Assembly (NCBI RefSeq): GCF_039655875.1
Contig: NZ_JBBYXK010000001.1
Coordinates: forward strand, 620,001 to 684,000
Direction of reading: 5' to 3'
DNA length: 64,000 nt
Source: Emcibacter sp. SYSU 3D8
Lineage (GTDB): Bacteria; Pseudomonadota; Alphaproteobacteria; SMXS01
A program made the translations under genes and the position numbers. The notes below the pieces were generated by a model, which was not told the origin of the DNA, searched no databases, and saw only the letters and a program-made list of their open reading frames with translations. This document shows, piece after piece, positions 27,709 to 35,955 of the stretch (its first letter is position 1; every line of letters begins with the position of its first letter).

Positions 27709-30510
27709 TCAGCGGCAGGACTGCGCATCTTTCAGCTTTCGGACATCGTCGCTCTGGCGGAAATCTGGATCGTTGGCCATGATCGTCTCCAGCAGCGCGC
27801 AGGCTTCGTCCTTGCGGCCCTGTTTCACCCGTCCAAGGGCGAGATGATACTGAATTTCCGGCTCGTCGGGCGCCAGCGCCGCCGCTTCCTCGAGCAGCTT
27901 GACGCCCTGTTCCACCGAACCCTGCGATACCAGGACCCAGCCATAGGTGTCCTTCACCACGGCAGCCTTGGGCGCAAGTTCATAGGCGCGCCTGGCCTCG
28001 TCCACCGCGCGCGGGTCTCCCACGCTCTGATAGAGCCAGGCCAGGTTATTCAGGATCATCGGGTTGTCGCCGTCCTGCGTTTTCAATACCCGGTGGTGGG
28101 CGATGGCCTTCTGCATCTCGCCGGCCGAGAGATAAGCGCTGGCGAGCACACGGCGAATCTGCTGGTCGCCGGGTGTCGTGGCGATCCAGGATTCCAGCAC
28201 CCGAAAAGCATCGGCCGGCCGCTTCAACTCGGTGTAGCCGTAATAGAGGCGGAGTGCGGAATCGGCGGAATTGATTTTCTTCTCCGCGATGCGGAACGCC
28301 TCGACCGCCTGATCCGGTTTTCCGGTCCTGGCCATCACATGTCCGACCAGCAGGTCGCCCATCGGCAGCTCCGGCTGGCCCTGGCGCAATGCCGTGGCAA
28401 GTTCCATCGCGGCCTGGAAATGCTCGCTGTTGATTTCAAGATTGACCAGTTCCAGTACGGCCGGCACCAGCTTCGGATCCAGCTTCAGCGCCTGCTGGTA
28501 GGATTCCCGCGCGCCGAGCGCATCACCCGACTGGAGCTGGGCACGACCAAGTGCGAAATGCACATTGGCGTTGTCCTTGGTCAGCCCGCTCAGCCGCGTA
28601 TAGGTTGCGACGGCCGAGACCGCGTCGCCCGCCAGAATCTGGGTGCGGCCCAGCGCCTCGACGGCTTCCGGACGATCGGGCACGCGACGGTCGAGGGCGC
28701 TTGCCGTCGCCAGCGCCTTCACGATATCGCCAGCCTGCAGATAAACCTCGATCAGCCGCAATCCGGCCGCCGATGATTTCGGATTGTCCACCTGCGCCTT
28801 CTCCAGCCATTTGACGGCCTCGCCGGGCTTCTTGCGGGTCAGGGCAATGCGGGACAGCTCGATCATGGCCGCCTCATTCCGTGCGTCACGGGCGAGAATG
28901 TCCCTGAACCGGCCTTCGGCGGCGGCATAATCCTCGCTCTGTATGTCCAGGCGGGCGAGATTCTGGACCGCCGGCAGATATGCGGGGTCGGCGGCAAATG
29001 CGGCCTGGAAAGCCGCGCGCGCCTCGGCGGTATTGTTCTTGGCGCGGTAGGCCACGCCTTTCAGGTTGAGCGCCACCGGATCCTTGGGATCGGCGCGCAA
29101 CATGTCGCCGATTACCTTCAGCGCCGCGTCGTAGTCGCGGTTGAACAGATGATAACGCACCAGCAAGAGCTGAGGCCGCGTGGCTTCCGGATCTTCCTTC
29201 ACCGCCGTCTGCAGGTCCTTGACCGCGTCGGCATTCTGGCCGGCGGCCAGCCGGGCCACGGCCAACTGGGTCCGATAGAGACTGTTCTTCGGATCCAGGC
29301 TGGACGCCTTCTGAAACAGATCGATGGCCATCGCATAGTCGCCGGCGCCCATGCGGGCTGTGGCCACCAGTGACAACGAGGCCGCATCGGCGTCCGGCCC
29401 GTCCGCCAGCGGCTGCAGCGTCTTGACGGCATCGTCGAAGCGGCCCTGCCGGATCATTGTCGAGCCCAGCAGGCGCCGGCCGTTGGCGTTATCCGGCACG
29501 GCGGTGACGAACCTGTTCAGGTTGGCGGCGGCCTGTTCCAGATTGCCCTGGGCATAGGCGATCGCGCCGCGCAGATACTGGGCCGGCAGGTAGGCGTCGA
29601 GCGCGGCACCAGCGCGCTGCAGCACTGCCTGGGCGTTGGAATAATCCTGCTTCTTGGTCAGGATCAGTGCATTGAGATAGAGGCCGAGCGGATGCTTTGG
29701 AGCCAGTTCCAGCGCCGCGTCGATATCCTTCTGGGCATCGACGTCACTATTCATGTCGATCAGCGTGGCGGCCCGGCCCAGCCGCGCCTCCACATTCCGT
29801 GAGTTGGCCTTGAGCACGGTGCTGAAGGTGGCGAGCGCCGGCTCGAGCTGCTGGGCCATGCGCTGCATTTCGCCCTTCAGGATCCGGGCGCCGGTAAAAT
29901 CCGGATCGAGGGTCAGCGCCTCGTCGATCAGCGCCAGCGCCTTCGCGTTCTGCTTGCGCTGCACCAGCACGCGGGCCAGGCCGATCTTGGCGGTCACCGA
30001 CCGTGGCGCCAGTTGTGTCGCCGCCTCGAACGCCGCCTGCGCCTCATCGAACCGTTCGAGCCCCAGATAGGCCCGGCCACGCAGCGCCATGGCCGCCGAC
30101 CGCTGTTCCGGATCGACGCCCTGCGGATTGATCTCTTTCAGCACGGCTGCGTGTTTGCCCTGCAGGAGCAGCGCCTCGCCAATCTGGTTGCGGACCTCGT
30201 CGGTATTGCGTCCATAGGCGAGCGCGGCACGGAATTCCTTCTCGGCCGAGGGACCCTGCTGCGCCATCAGGTACATGGACCCCAGCAGGAAGCGCGCATC
30301 GGCGTCCTTCGGGTTCTCCTTCAGCGCATTCTTCAGCAGTTCGACCGCTTCCTTGGGCTGGTTCTTGTCCAGATGGGCCTGCGCCTCGACCAGCAGCGGC
30401 TTGCGGCGAGCGTCCTCCGGCACCGCGTGGGCGGGCGTTCCATGGATGGACAGGGCAATGAGAACCGGCCCCCAGCGGACGATTTGCAGTGCCGATCCGA
30501 GAATGGACAT
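27709..30510 (-). CDS. prsT: XrtA/PEP-CTERM system TPR-repeat protein PrsT
   Basis: A 933-residue exported protein made almost wholly of TPR repeats (for example KEAVELLKNALKENPKDADA near the N-terminus and many copies after it). It matches the large TPR protein always found with exosortase A, thought to scaffold envelope assembly. The start is set at ATG 30510, 12 bases after GGGAGG, giving a signal peptide that ends HGTPAHA. The family is usually described as a lipoprotein, but no cysteine is present near the cleavage site, so this member should be cleaved by signal peptidase I. It is flanked by the initiating transferase and a GT4 gene. Confidence 0.93.
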   Translation of the reverse strand: MSILGSALQIVRWGPVLIALSIHGTPAHAVPEDARRKPLLVEAQAHLDKNQPKEAVELLKNALKENPKDADARFLLGSMYLMAQQGPSAEKEFRAALAYGRNTDEVRNQIGEALLLQGKHAAVLKEINPQGVDPEQRSAAMALRGRAYLGLERFDEAQAAFEAATQLAPRSVTAKIGLARVLVQRKQNAKALALIDEALTLDPDFTGARILKGEMQRMAQQLEPALATFSTVLKANSRNVEARLGRAATLIDMNSDVDAQKDIDAALELAPKHPLGLYLNALILTKKQDYSNAQAVLQRAGAALDAYLPAQYLRGAIAYAQGNLEQAAANLNRFVTAVPDNANGRRLLGSTMIRQGRFDDAVKTLQPLADGPDADAASLSLVATARMGAGDYAMAIDLFQKASSLDPKNSLYRTQLAVARLAAGQNADAVKDLQTAVKEDPEATRPQLLLVRYHLFNRDYDAALKVIGDMLRADPKDPVALNLKGVAYRAKNNTAEARAAFQAAFAADPAYLPAVQNLARLDIQSEDYAAAEGRFRDILARDARNEAAMIELSRIALTRKKPGEAVKWLEKAQVDNPKSSAAGLRLIEVYLQAGDIVKALATASALDRRVPDRPEAVEALGRTQILAGDAVSAVATYTRLSGLTKDNANVHFALGRAQLQSGDALGARESYQQALKLDPKLVPAVLELVNLEINSEHFQAAMELATALRQGQPELPMGDLLVGHVMARTGKPDQAVEAFRIAEKKINSADSALRLYYGYTELKRPADAFRVLESWIATTPGDQQIRRVLASAYLSAGEMQKAIAHHRVLKTQDGDNPMILNNLAWLYQSVGDPRAVDEARRAYELAPKAAVVKDTYGWVLVSQGSVEQGVKLLEEAAALAPDEPEIQYHLALGRVKQGRKDEACALLETIMANDPDFRQSDDVRKLKDAQSCR

Positions 30511-30586
30511 GTCTTGGGCAGCCTCCCTGAACCCGCAGCGCACTATAGACACCCGCCCTTGCCGATCAAAGCCGAACAGGCCCCGG

Positions 30587-31972
30587 TCAACGCGCGCCCG
30601 TCCCGAACAGGATGACGCGGATTGTCTTTATCAGGATGAGAATATCGAGGAACACCGAGAAATTCTTGATGTAGTACAGATCGTATTGCGCCTTTTGCCA
30701 CGCATCCTCGACCGACGCGCCGTAGGGATAATTGACCTGTGCCCAACCGGTAATCCCCGGTCGGACCGTATGCCGTTCGGCATAATATGGCAGCTGACGG
30801 GCCAGATCGGCGACGAATTTCGGCTGTTCCGGCCGTGGCCCGACGAAACTCATGTCGCCCTTCAACACGTTGAATATCTGCGGCAGCTCGTCAATCCGCA
30901 GCTTGCGGATGACGCGGCCCACCGCTGTCACTCTCGGATCGTTTTCCGAGGCCCATTTGGGACCGCCGGCCTCGGCGTCCACCCGCATGCTGCGGAACTT
31001 GTAGAGCATGAACGTCCTCCCGTGCTGGCCGACCCTCTCCTGCCGGAACAGCACGGGTCCAGGGCTGGTGAGACGCACCAGCAATGCCGCGAGCAGCACC
31101 ACGGGCGCCGTCAGCGTCACCAGGACAAGACTGGCAAGCAGGTCGATGCCACGCTTGATCAGCAGGCGGATCTGCGCCTCGGTGGAGCCCTGGGAGTAGA
31201 TCAGCCAACTGGGCACGAAGCCGTCCAGGTCGACCTTGCCGGTTTCGCGCTCCATGAACGCGGCATAGTCGGTGATGCGAATGCCGGCCAACCGGCAATC
31301 GAGCAACTCGCGCACCGGCAGGGCGCCACGCCGCTCTTCCATGGCGGTGACGATCTCGTCGACCTGCTTCTCGAGGGCGAAATCGCGCAGCGACGGAATT
31401 TCAGCCAGTTGATGTACCGGCGACACGTTGCCGGCCTCGTGACCCATGCGCAGGAAGCTGATCTCACTGAAACTGCGCGAGCGCGCGCCCTGCTGCACCC
31501 CGGCAATCCGCTCGGCAAGCTTGCCTGCGCCGAGCACCAGCACCCGGCTCTTGAACAGGTCCAGGTCGAGAACGCCGATAAAGATCAGCCTGACCAGCAG
31601 GATCGCGATAAACGCGACCACGATGCCCGACACGAAAATGCTGCGCCACAGGGCGACCGGCGGATACAGGAAGAACAGCAGCGCCATGACCAGCGTGCTG
31701 AGCACGAACGCCGCCGTCAGCGTCACCACGGTCTGCCGCAGGCTGCGCCAGGTATCCCGCTGGTACAGCCCAAGGATCAGCATCACGGTCTGGATGGTGA
31801 CGACGAAGATTGCATATTCCGCCGTCGGATCATCGAGGCTGGAATCGCCCAGCCCGCTGATCGACAGGCGCAGCGACTGCGCGCCATAGAGTGCGCCGAG
31901 CAGCACGAAGGTTTCGAACAACGCCAGCCCAAGGACCGCCCGCGACAGATAATGCCCGAAAATCCGGATCAC
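30587..31972 (-). CDS. undecaprenyl-phosphate sugar-phosphate transferase (initiating, EpsB-like)
   Basis: Starts the repeat unit by moving a sugar phosphate onto undecaprenyl phosphate. The 461-residue membrane protein has four N-terminal membrane segments, a Rossmann-like middle (RVLVLGAGKLAERI) and a C-terminal bacterial sugar-transferase domain: a membrane helix, then GPVLFRQERVGQHGRTF, MYKFRSMR-type text (LYKFRSMRVDAEAG), and the catalytic-region blocks RIDELPQIFNVLKGDMSFVG and RPGITGWAQVN. It matches the PEP-CTERM-associated transferase family. GTG 31972 is the start. It opens the minus-strand run with prsT and is divergent from manC. Confidence 0.93.
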   Translation of the reverse strand: MIRIFGHYLSRAVLGLALFETFVLLGALYGAQSLRLSISGLGDSSLDDPTAEYAIFVVTIQTVMLILGLYQRDTWRSLRQTVVTLTAAFVLSTLVMALLFFLYPPVALWRSIFVSGIVVAFIAILLVRLIFIGVLDLDLFKSRVLVLGAGKLAERIAGVQQGARSRSFSEISFLRMGHEAGNVSPVHQLAEIPSLRDFALEKQVDEIVTAMEERRGALPVRELLDCRLAGIRITDYAAFMERETGKVDLDGFVPSWLIYSQGSTEAQIRLLIKRGIDLLASLVLVTLTAPVVLLAALLVRLTSPGPVLFRQERVGQHGRTFMLYKFRSMRVDAEAGGPKWASENDPRVTAVGRVIRKLRIDELPQIFNVLKGDMSFVGPRPEQPKFVADLARQLPYYAERHTVRPGITGWAQVNYPYGASVEDAWQKAQYDLYYIKNFSVFLDILILIKTIRVILFGTGAR

Positions 31973-32066
31973 AGATCGAGCGCCCCTTCCAGTTTACCAA
32001 GCCTGCCAGCGCCTGTTCGGCCGTCTTCCGCCCGGCTCCAGCATACTAATACCATACCGCATCCGG

Positions 32067-32105
32067 TTGGAATCATGTGGACGTGCAAAACGCAATCGAT
32101 TCCAA
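32067..32105. repeat. inverted repeat in the initiating-transferase/manC divergent region
   Basis: Perfect 8-bp arms TTGGAATC (32067-32074) and GATTCCAA (32098-32105) enclose 23 bp. They lie in the 271-bp gap 31973-32243 between the divergent transferase and manC genes. The region should contain both promoters. The repeat may be an operator or a relic of a dispersed repeat; no gene is seen in the gap. Confidence 0.35.
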
Positions 32106-32243
32106 GATGCTAGAGCAGGCTCCCGGTACCGGCCGGTGCAATTCGCCGGCGCGAGGCCGTGCCCCAACAATGTCACTTTTCCGGGGTTGACCCTCGGCTT
32201 GGCCGAAGCCCAAACTGCCTTGGGCATTATTGTGAGTACGCGG

Positions 32244-33671
32244 ATGAACCAGAAGATTCATCCCGCCATTCTTTGCGGCGGGTCGGGCACACGGCTGTGG
32301 CCTTTGTCGCGCCGCAACCACCCCAAGCAACTGCTCTCGCTTCTGGAACCGCAATCGCTGTTGCAGGTAACGGCGGGCCGCTTCGCCGACACCGGGCGGT
32401 TTGCCCCGCCGATCGCGCTGTGCAGCGAGGCCTATCGGTTCATCATCGGCGAGCAGATTCGCGGCGCGGGCGTGACGCCGGGCGCGATCATCCTGGAGCC
32501 GGAAGGCCGCAACACGGCGCCGGCGGCTGCGGTGGCGTCGTTGTGGGCGCTGCGTCAGGACCCCGATCCGATCGTGCTGCTGTCCCCATCCGATCACGTC
32601 ATCCGCGACTTGCCGGCGTTTCAGGCGGCCCTGGAATCCGCAGCCGAGACCGCGCAATCAACCGGTGCACTGGTCACCTTCGGGATCCGGCCGGACAAGC
32701 CGGAAACCGGCTATGGCTACATCGAGGCTGGCGAACCGCTGCCCGGCGGCGGCGCTGCGCTCGCTGTGCGGCGATTCGTGGAAAAGCCCGACGCCGCCAC
32801 CGCGCAAGGCTATGTGGATGGTGGCCGGCACCTGTGGAACAGCGGCCTGTTCCTGTTTCGCGCCACCGATTTCCTTGCCGAACTGAAGCGGCTCGAGCCG
32901 GCCATGCTGGCGGCCTGCGAGGCAGCCGTGGACAAGGCCCGAACCGACCTGGACTTCGTGCGCCTCGACGAGGAAAGTTTTGCCGCCTCGCCATCCAATT
33001 CCATCGACTACGCCGTCATGGAGAAGACCAGCCGGGCGGCCGTGATCCCCATTTCCATGGGCTGGAGCGACGTGGGATCGTGGAGCGCGCTGCGCGACGT
33101 GGCCGACAAGGACGAATCCGGCAATGCGATCTGGGGAGATGTGATCGCCATTGAAACCAGAAACAGCCTGGTGCGCAGCGATGGGCCGTTGGTGGTGACC
33201 TACGGTCTGGACGATGTCGTCGTCGTCGCCACCAAGGATGCCGTGCTGGTATCGAGCGCTGAAGCGGCGCAGGACCTGAAAACCGTGGTGTCGCGTCTCG
33301 ATGAGATCAAGCGCGAGGAAACCCACTTCCATCCGCGCGTCTTCAGGCCGTGGGGCTGGTTCGAGACCATGGATCTGGGACCGGGTTTCAAGGTGAAACG
33401 CATCGCGGTGAAACCCGGCCAGCGCCTGTCGCTGCAGAGCCACCGTCACCGCGCCGAGCATTGGGTCGTGGTCAGCGGCCAGGCCGAGGTCACCAGCGGC
33501 GATCGTGTCATGACCCTGTGCGCCAACGAGTCCACCTACATTCCTGCCGGCACCACCCACCGGCTGGGCAATGCGGGAGACGCCGAATTGCAGATCATCG
33601 AGGTTCAGTCCGGCGGTTATCTGGGCGAAGACGACATTGTCCGCTTCGATGATATCTACGGTCGCAGCTGA
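32244..33671 (+). CDS. manC: mannose-1-phosphate guanylyltransferase / mannose-6-phosphate isomerase
   Basis: A bifunctional enzyme making GDP-mannose: the C-terminal domain converts fructose-6-P to mannose-6-P and the N-terminal domain makes GDP-mannose from mannose-1-P and GTP. In the 475-residue product, CGGSGTRLWPLSR (11-23) is the pyrophosphorylase signature and RRFVEKPD is the sugar-phosphate lysine site. The C-terminal cupin has LSLQSHRHRAEHW, the zinc site of type II isomerases. ATG 32244 is chosen at the family start (MNQKIHPAILCGG). It implies that the exopolysaccharide contains mannose or a GDP-mannose-derived sugar such as fucose or rhamnose. Confidence 0.95.
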   Translation: MNQKIHPAILCGGSGTRLWPLSRRNHPKQLLSLLEPQSLLQVTAGRFADTGRFAPPIALCSEAYRFIIGEQIRGAGVTPGAIILEPEGRNTAPAAAVASLWALRQDPDPIVLLSPSDHVIRDLPAFQAALESAAETAQSTGALVTFGIRPDKPETGYGYIEAGEPLPGGGAALAVRRFVEKPDAATAQGYVDGGRHLWNSGLFLFRATDFLAELKRLEPAMLAACEAAVDKARTDLDFVRLDEESFAASPSNSIDYAVMEKTSRAAVIPISMGWSDVGSWSALRDVADKDESGNAIWGDVIAIETRNSLVRSDGPLVVTYGLDDVVVVATKDAVLVSSAEAAQDLKTVVSRLDEIKREETHFHPRVFRPWGWFETMDLGPGFKVKRIAVKPGQRLSLQSHRHRAEHWVVVSGQAEVTSGDRVMTLCANESTYIPAGTTHRLGNAGDAELQIIEVQSGGYLGEDDIVRFDDIYGRS

Positions 33672-33827
33672 CCGGCGCCGAACGGAAAATACATAAAAAC
33701 TGTAATAACCCCACCATCTCGTCCGCAATCTATGCTATTGGCAGATAGGTTCTGCTACCGTCAGGACTGTCAACGTAGCTATTGAAGATGCGGCATGGGT
33801 CGTCGCCCGCATCGCCGGAGCGTATTG

Positions 33828-35837
33828 ATGAAATCCAGGGACATCCTGTCCAGCGTGATCCTGATCGGCGCCGCCGTCTTCGTGGCCGCGACGATTTTTA
33901 TCAAGCCGGGCCAGCACCTTGGTGACTTCGAGCTGTACGACAAGCTGGCCGAAATCCGGCAGGCCGCCAATGCCGAAGACGCCGCCAGGGCAAACGCCAC
34001 ACCCGTGCGTGTCTATGAAACGCCCAAGGCGCTGGGCGACAAGCTGTGGGCAATCCTGAACCCCAAGGAGACGTCGGCGCGCTTCTCGGGCACTGGCGGC
34101 GAGTTGTCGCTGCTTCGGGTCTCCACGGGTTTTGGCACCGAAGGCAACGCCCTGCTGATCTCGGACGAGTTCAGGCATGCGGCGGACGGCGCGCTGAGCG
34201 GCACCGACGACGGCCTGAGGGCGCTGTTGGACTATTTCGACGCGGCCGGCGGCAATGAAACCATCATTGCCTTCCGCAGCCAGCTGCTGCTCGAGGCCCT
34301 TGGCAAGGACAGCCGCGTCGCGGATTCGCTGACCGCGCTGCAGGAAGCCACCAAGAACATCTCCGAGGCGGCGTTTACCGCCTTGTGGACTGGCTACATC
34401 ATGCCGGCCAACTTTCAGCCCGACTTTGCACTGCCGCCCGGCTCCATCGGCTACGACCTGGGTGCGGTGATGCAACAGAACGGCGAGATCAACCCGGTCT
34501 ATGACGACTTCCTCCGTGTTCCCGCCAACAGCAATCATATCGAAGGTTCGGCTTCGGATGTCGAGAGCAGCCGGCAGATGCTGTGGGGCGACGGCGTCAA
34601 AGGCCTGACGGTATTTACCGCGCCGATCCCCAACGGCACCTACAAGGTCTATGTGCTGACTTCTTCGGAAGCCGGCATCGACCCGTCCGTGGCATTCGGC
34701 GAATACAACACCCTTCGCCGCGACGACAGGTTGCGGCGGGTCGACCTGCGTGACAGCCATGGAAACAGCCGGAACTGGAACGAGGAGGCCTGCGGCCAGC
34801 GGGACCAGGTCCGGATCGAGCAGCCCGTCTACAATCCAGACGACGTACCGGCCGAGCAACTGGCCGGCGATTCCGGCGACGCCTGCCGCAGGTTCGCGCC
34901 GGGCGGTGGCCTCGCCACCGCCGAGGTGTTGTTCGGCCGCCAGGGCATATCGCCGGAGATCGAGCCCGAATTGACCATGGTGTCGTTGGTGCAGGACCAG
35001 ACCCATGGCAAGGGCGCGGTCTATGCGCTTCGCGAGGAAATCAAGAACGGCCAGCTTTACATCGATTTCCATCAGACAGGCGTTCCGACCTATGTGGTTG
35101 GCATCATCGTGGTTGCCGCCGACGATACGTTCGGCGCCCAGATGGCCGCCCTGGTGAGCGCGGTGCTCGAGACAGTGCGGCCGGCCGCTGGCAGCAGCAC
35201 ACAGGGCCCGGGCTACGCAACCAATTTCGCCGCAACCACCCTGCCCGGCGGCGCCCCTGGCAATGGCCCGGGCGGCAACAGCGTCAGCAACCCCAGCGGC
35301 GGTCTGTCGACCGGTCCGGAGGCCAGCGGCGGCGGTGATGGCGACGGTGACGGCGATGGCGGCGGCACGCCTCCCGGAGACGGCACGGGCGGCGATGGCA
35401 CCGGCGGCACCCCGGGCGGTGATGGCGACGGCACCGCGCTGCTGGTGGCCGAGGGCCTTGGCCCGTATCAAGCACTGTATGGCGATCCCCTGACGCTGGA
35501 TGGCCGCACCTCGACCATAAACGGCCAGCCGATCGGCGACACGATCCCGCCCGGCCTGTTGGTGGAATGGCTCTTCGATATCGACGGAGACGGCACGCTC
35601 GATCTGGTCTCGACCGACCTGCTGGCGCAGATCGACAGCGCCATCTTCGGCAGCACCGGTGAGTTCCAGGGTATCCTGAGGCTGACGCTCGACGGTCTTG
35701 TCAGCATCGACCAGGTGATCATCATCCTGTTCGGTCCGGGCGCCGCGATCCCCGAGCCGGGCATGTTGCTGTTGCTGGCGCTGGCACTGGGCCTGCTGTT
35801 GCTGGCCCGCAACCGCCGGCGCACCCGCACCGCCTGA
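33828..35837 (+). CDS. PEP-CTERM sorting-signal protein with Gly/Asp-rich linker
   Basis: A 669-residue exported protein and the obvious local XrtA substrate. It has an N-terminal signal or anchor segment (SSVILIGAAVFVAATIFI), a large domain of unknown type to about residue 480, a linker rich in Gly, Asp and Pro (35310-35440), then a PKD-like segment with DIDGDGTLDL (an EF-hand-like calcium loop). The tail is PEPGMLLLLALALG followed by LLLLARNRRRTRTA: the PEP motif at 642-644, a hydrophobic helix and an Arg-rich end. The start has GGAG 8 bases upstream; an upstream in-frame start would add 11 residues. It lies 156 bp after manC. Confidence 0.93.
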   Translation: MKSRDILSSVILIGAAVFVAATIFIKPGQHLGDFELYDKLAEIRQAANAEDAARANATPVRVYETPKALGDKLWAILNPKETSARFSGTGGELSLLRVSTGFGTEGNALLISDEFRHAADGALSGTDDGLRALLDYFDAAGGNETIIAFRSQLLLEALGKDSRVADSLTALQEATKNISEAAFTALWTGYIMPANFQPDFALPPGSIGYDLGAVMQQNGEINPVYDDFLRVPANSNHIEGSASDVESSRQMLWGDGVKGLTVFTAPIPNGTYKVYVLTSSEAGIDPSVAFGEYNTLRRDDRLRRVDLRDSHGNSRNWNEEACGQRDQVRIEQPVYNPDDVPAEQLAGDSGDACRRFAPGGGLATAEVLFGRQGISPEIEPELTMVSLVQDQTHGKGAVYALREEIKNGQLYIDFHQTGVPTYVVGIIVVAADDTFGAQMAALVSAVLETVRPAAGSSTQGPGYATNFAATTLPGGAPGNGPGGNSVSNPSGGLSTGPEASGGGDGDGDGDGGGTPPGDGTGGDGTGGTPGGDGDGTALLVAEGLGPYQALYGDPLTLDGRTSTINGQPIGDTIPPGLLVEWLFDIDGDGTLDLVSTDLLAQIDSAIFGSTGEFQGILRLTLDGLVSIDQVIIILFGPGAAIPEPGMLLLLALALGLLLLARNRRRTRTA

Positions 35838-35955
35838 TCCATCAGCCGGTGCGGCTCGTCAGGTAACGGCGCGGCGCACGCGAACCGGTTCCCACTGGAG
35901 GGCGAAACGCTTACCATCGCGCAAGCAACCGTCAACGAAAGCCGGCACCCCGTTC

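Noticed and set aside
33740-33755. Possible sigma-54 promoter (TTGGCAG...TGCTA) before the PEP-CTERM gene
   Set aside because: GG and GC are 12 bases apart, not the required 10, so it does not fit the -24/-12 pattern.
35310-35440. Gly/Asp-rich repeats considered as a tandem DNA repeat
   Set aside because: The DNA is GGC/GAC-rich low complexity within the coding frame, without a fixed unit length. It is described as a protein linker instead.
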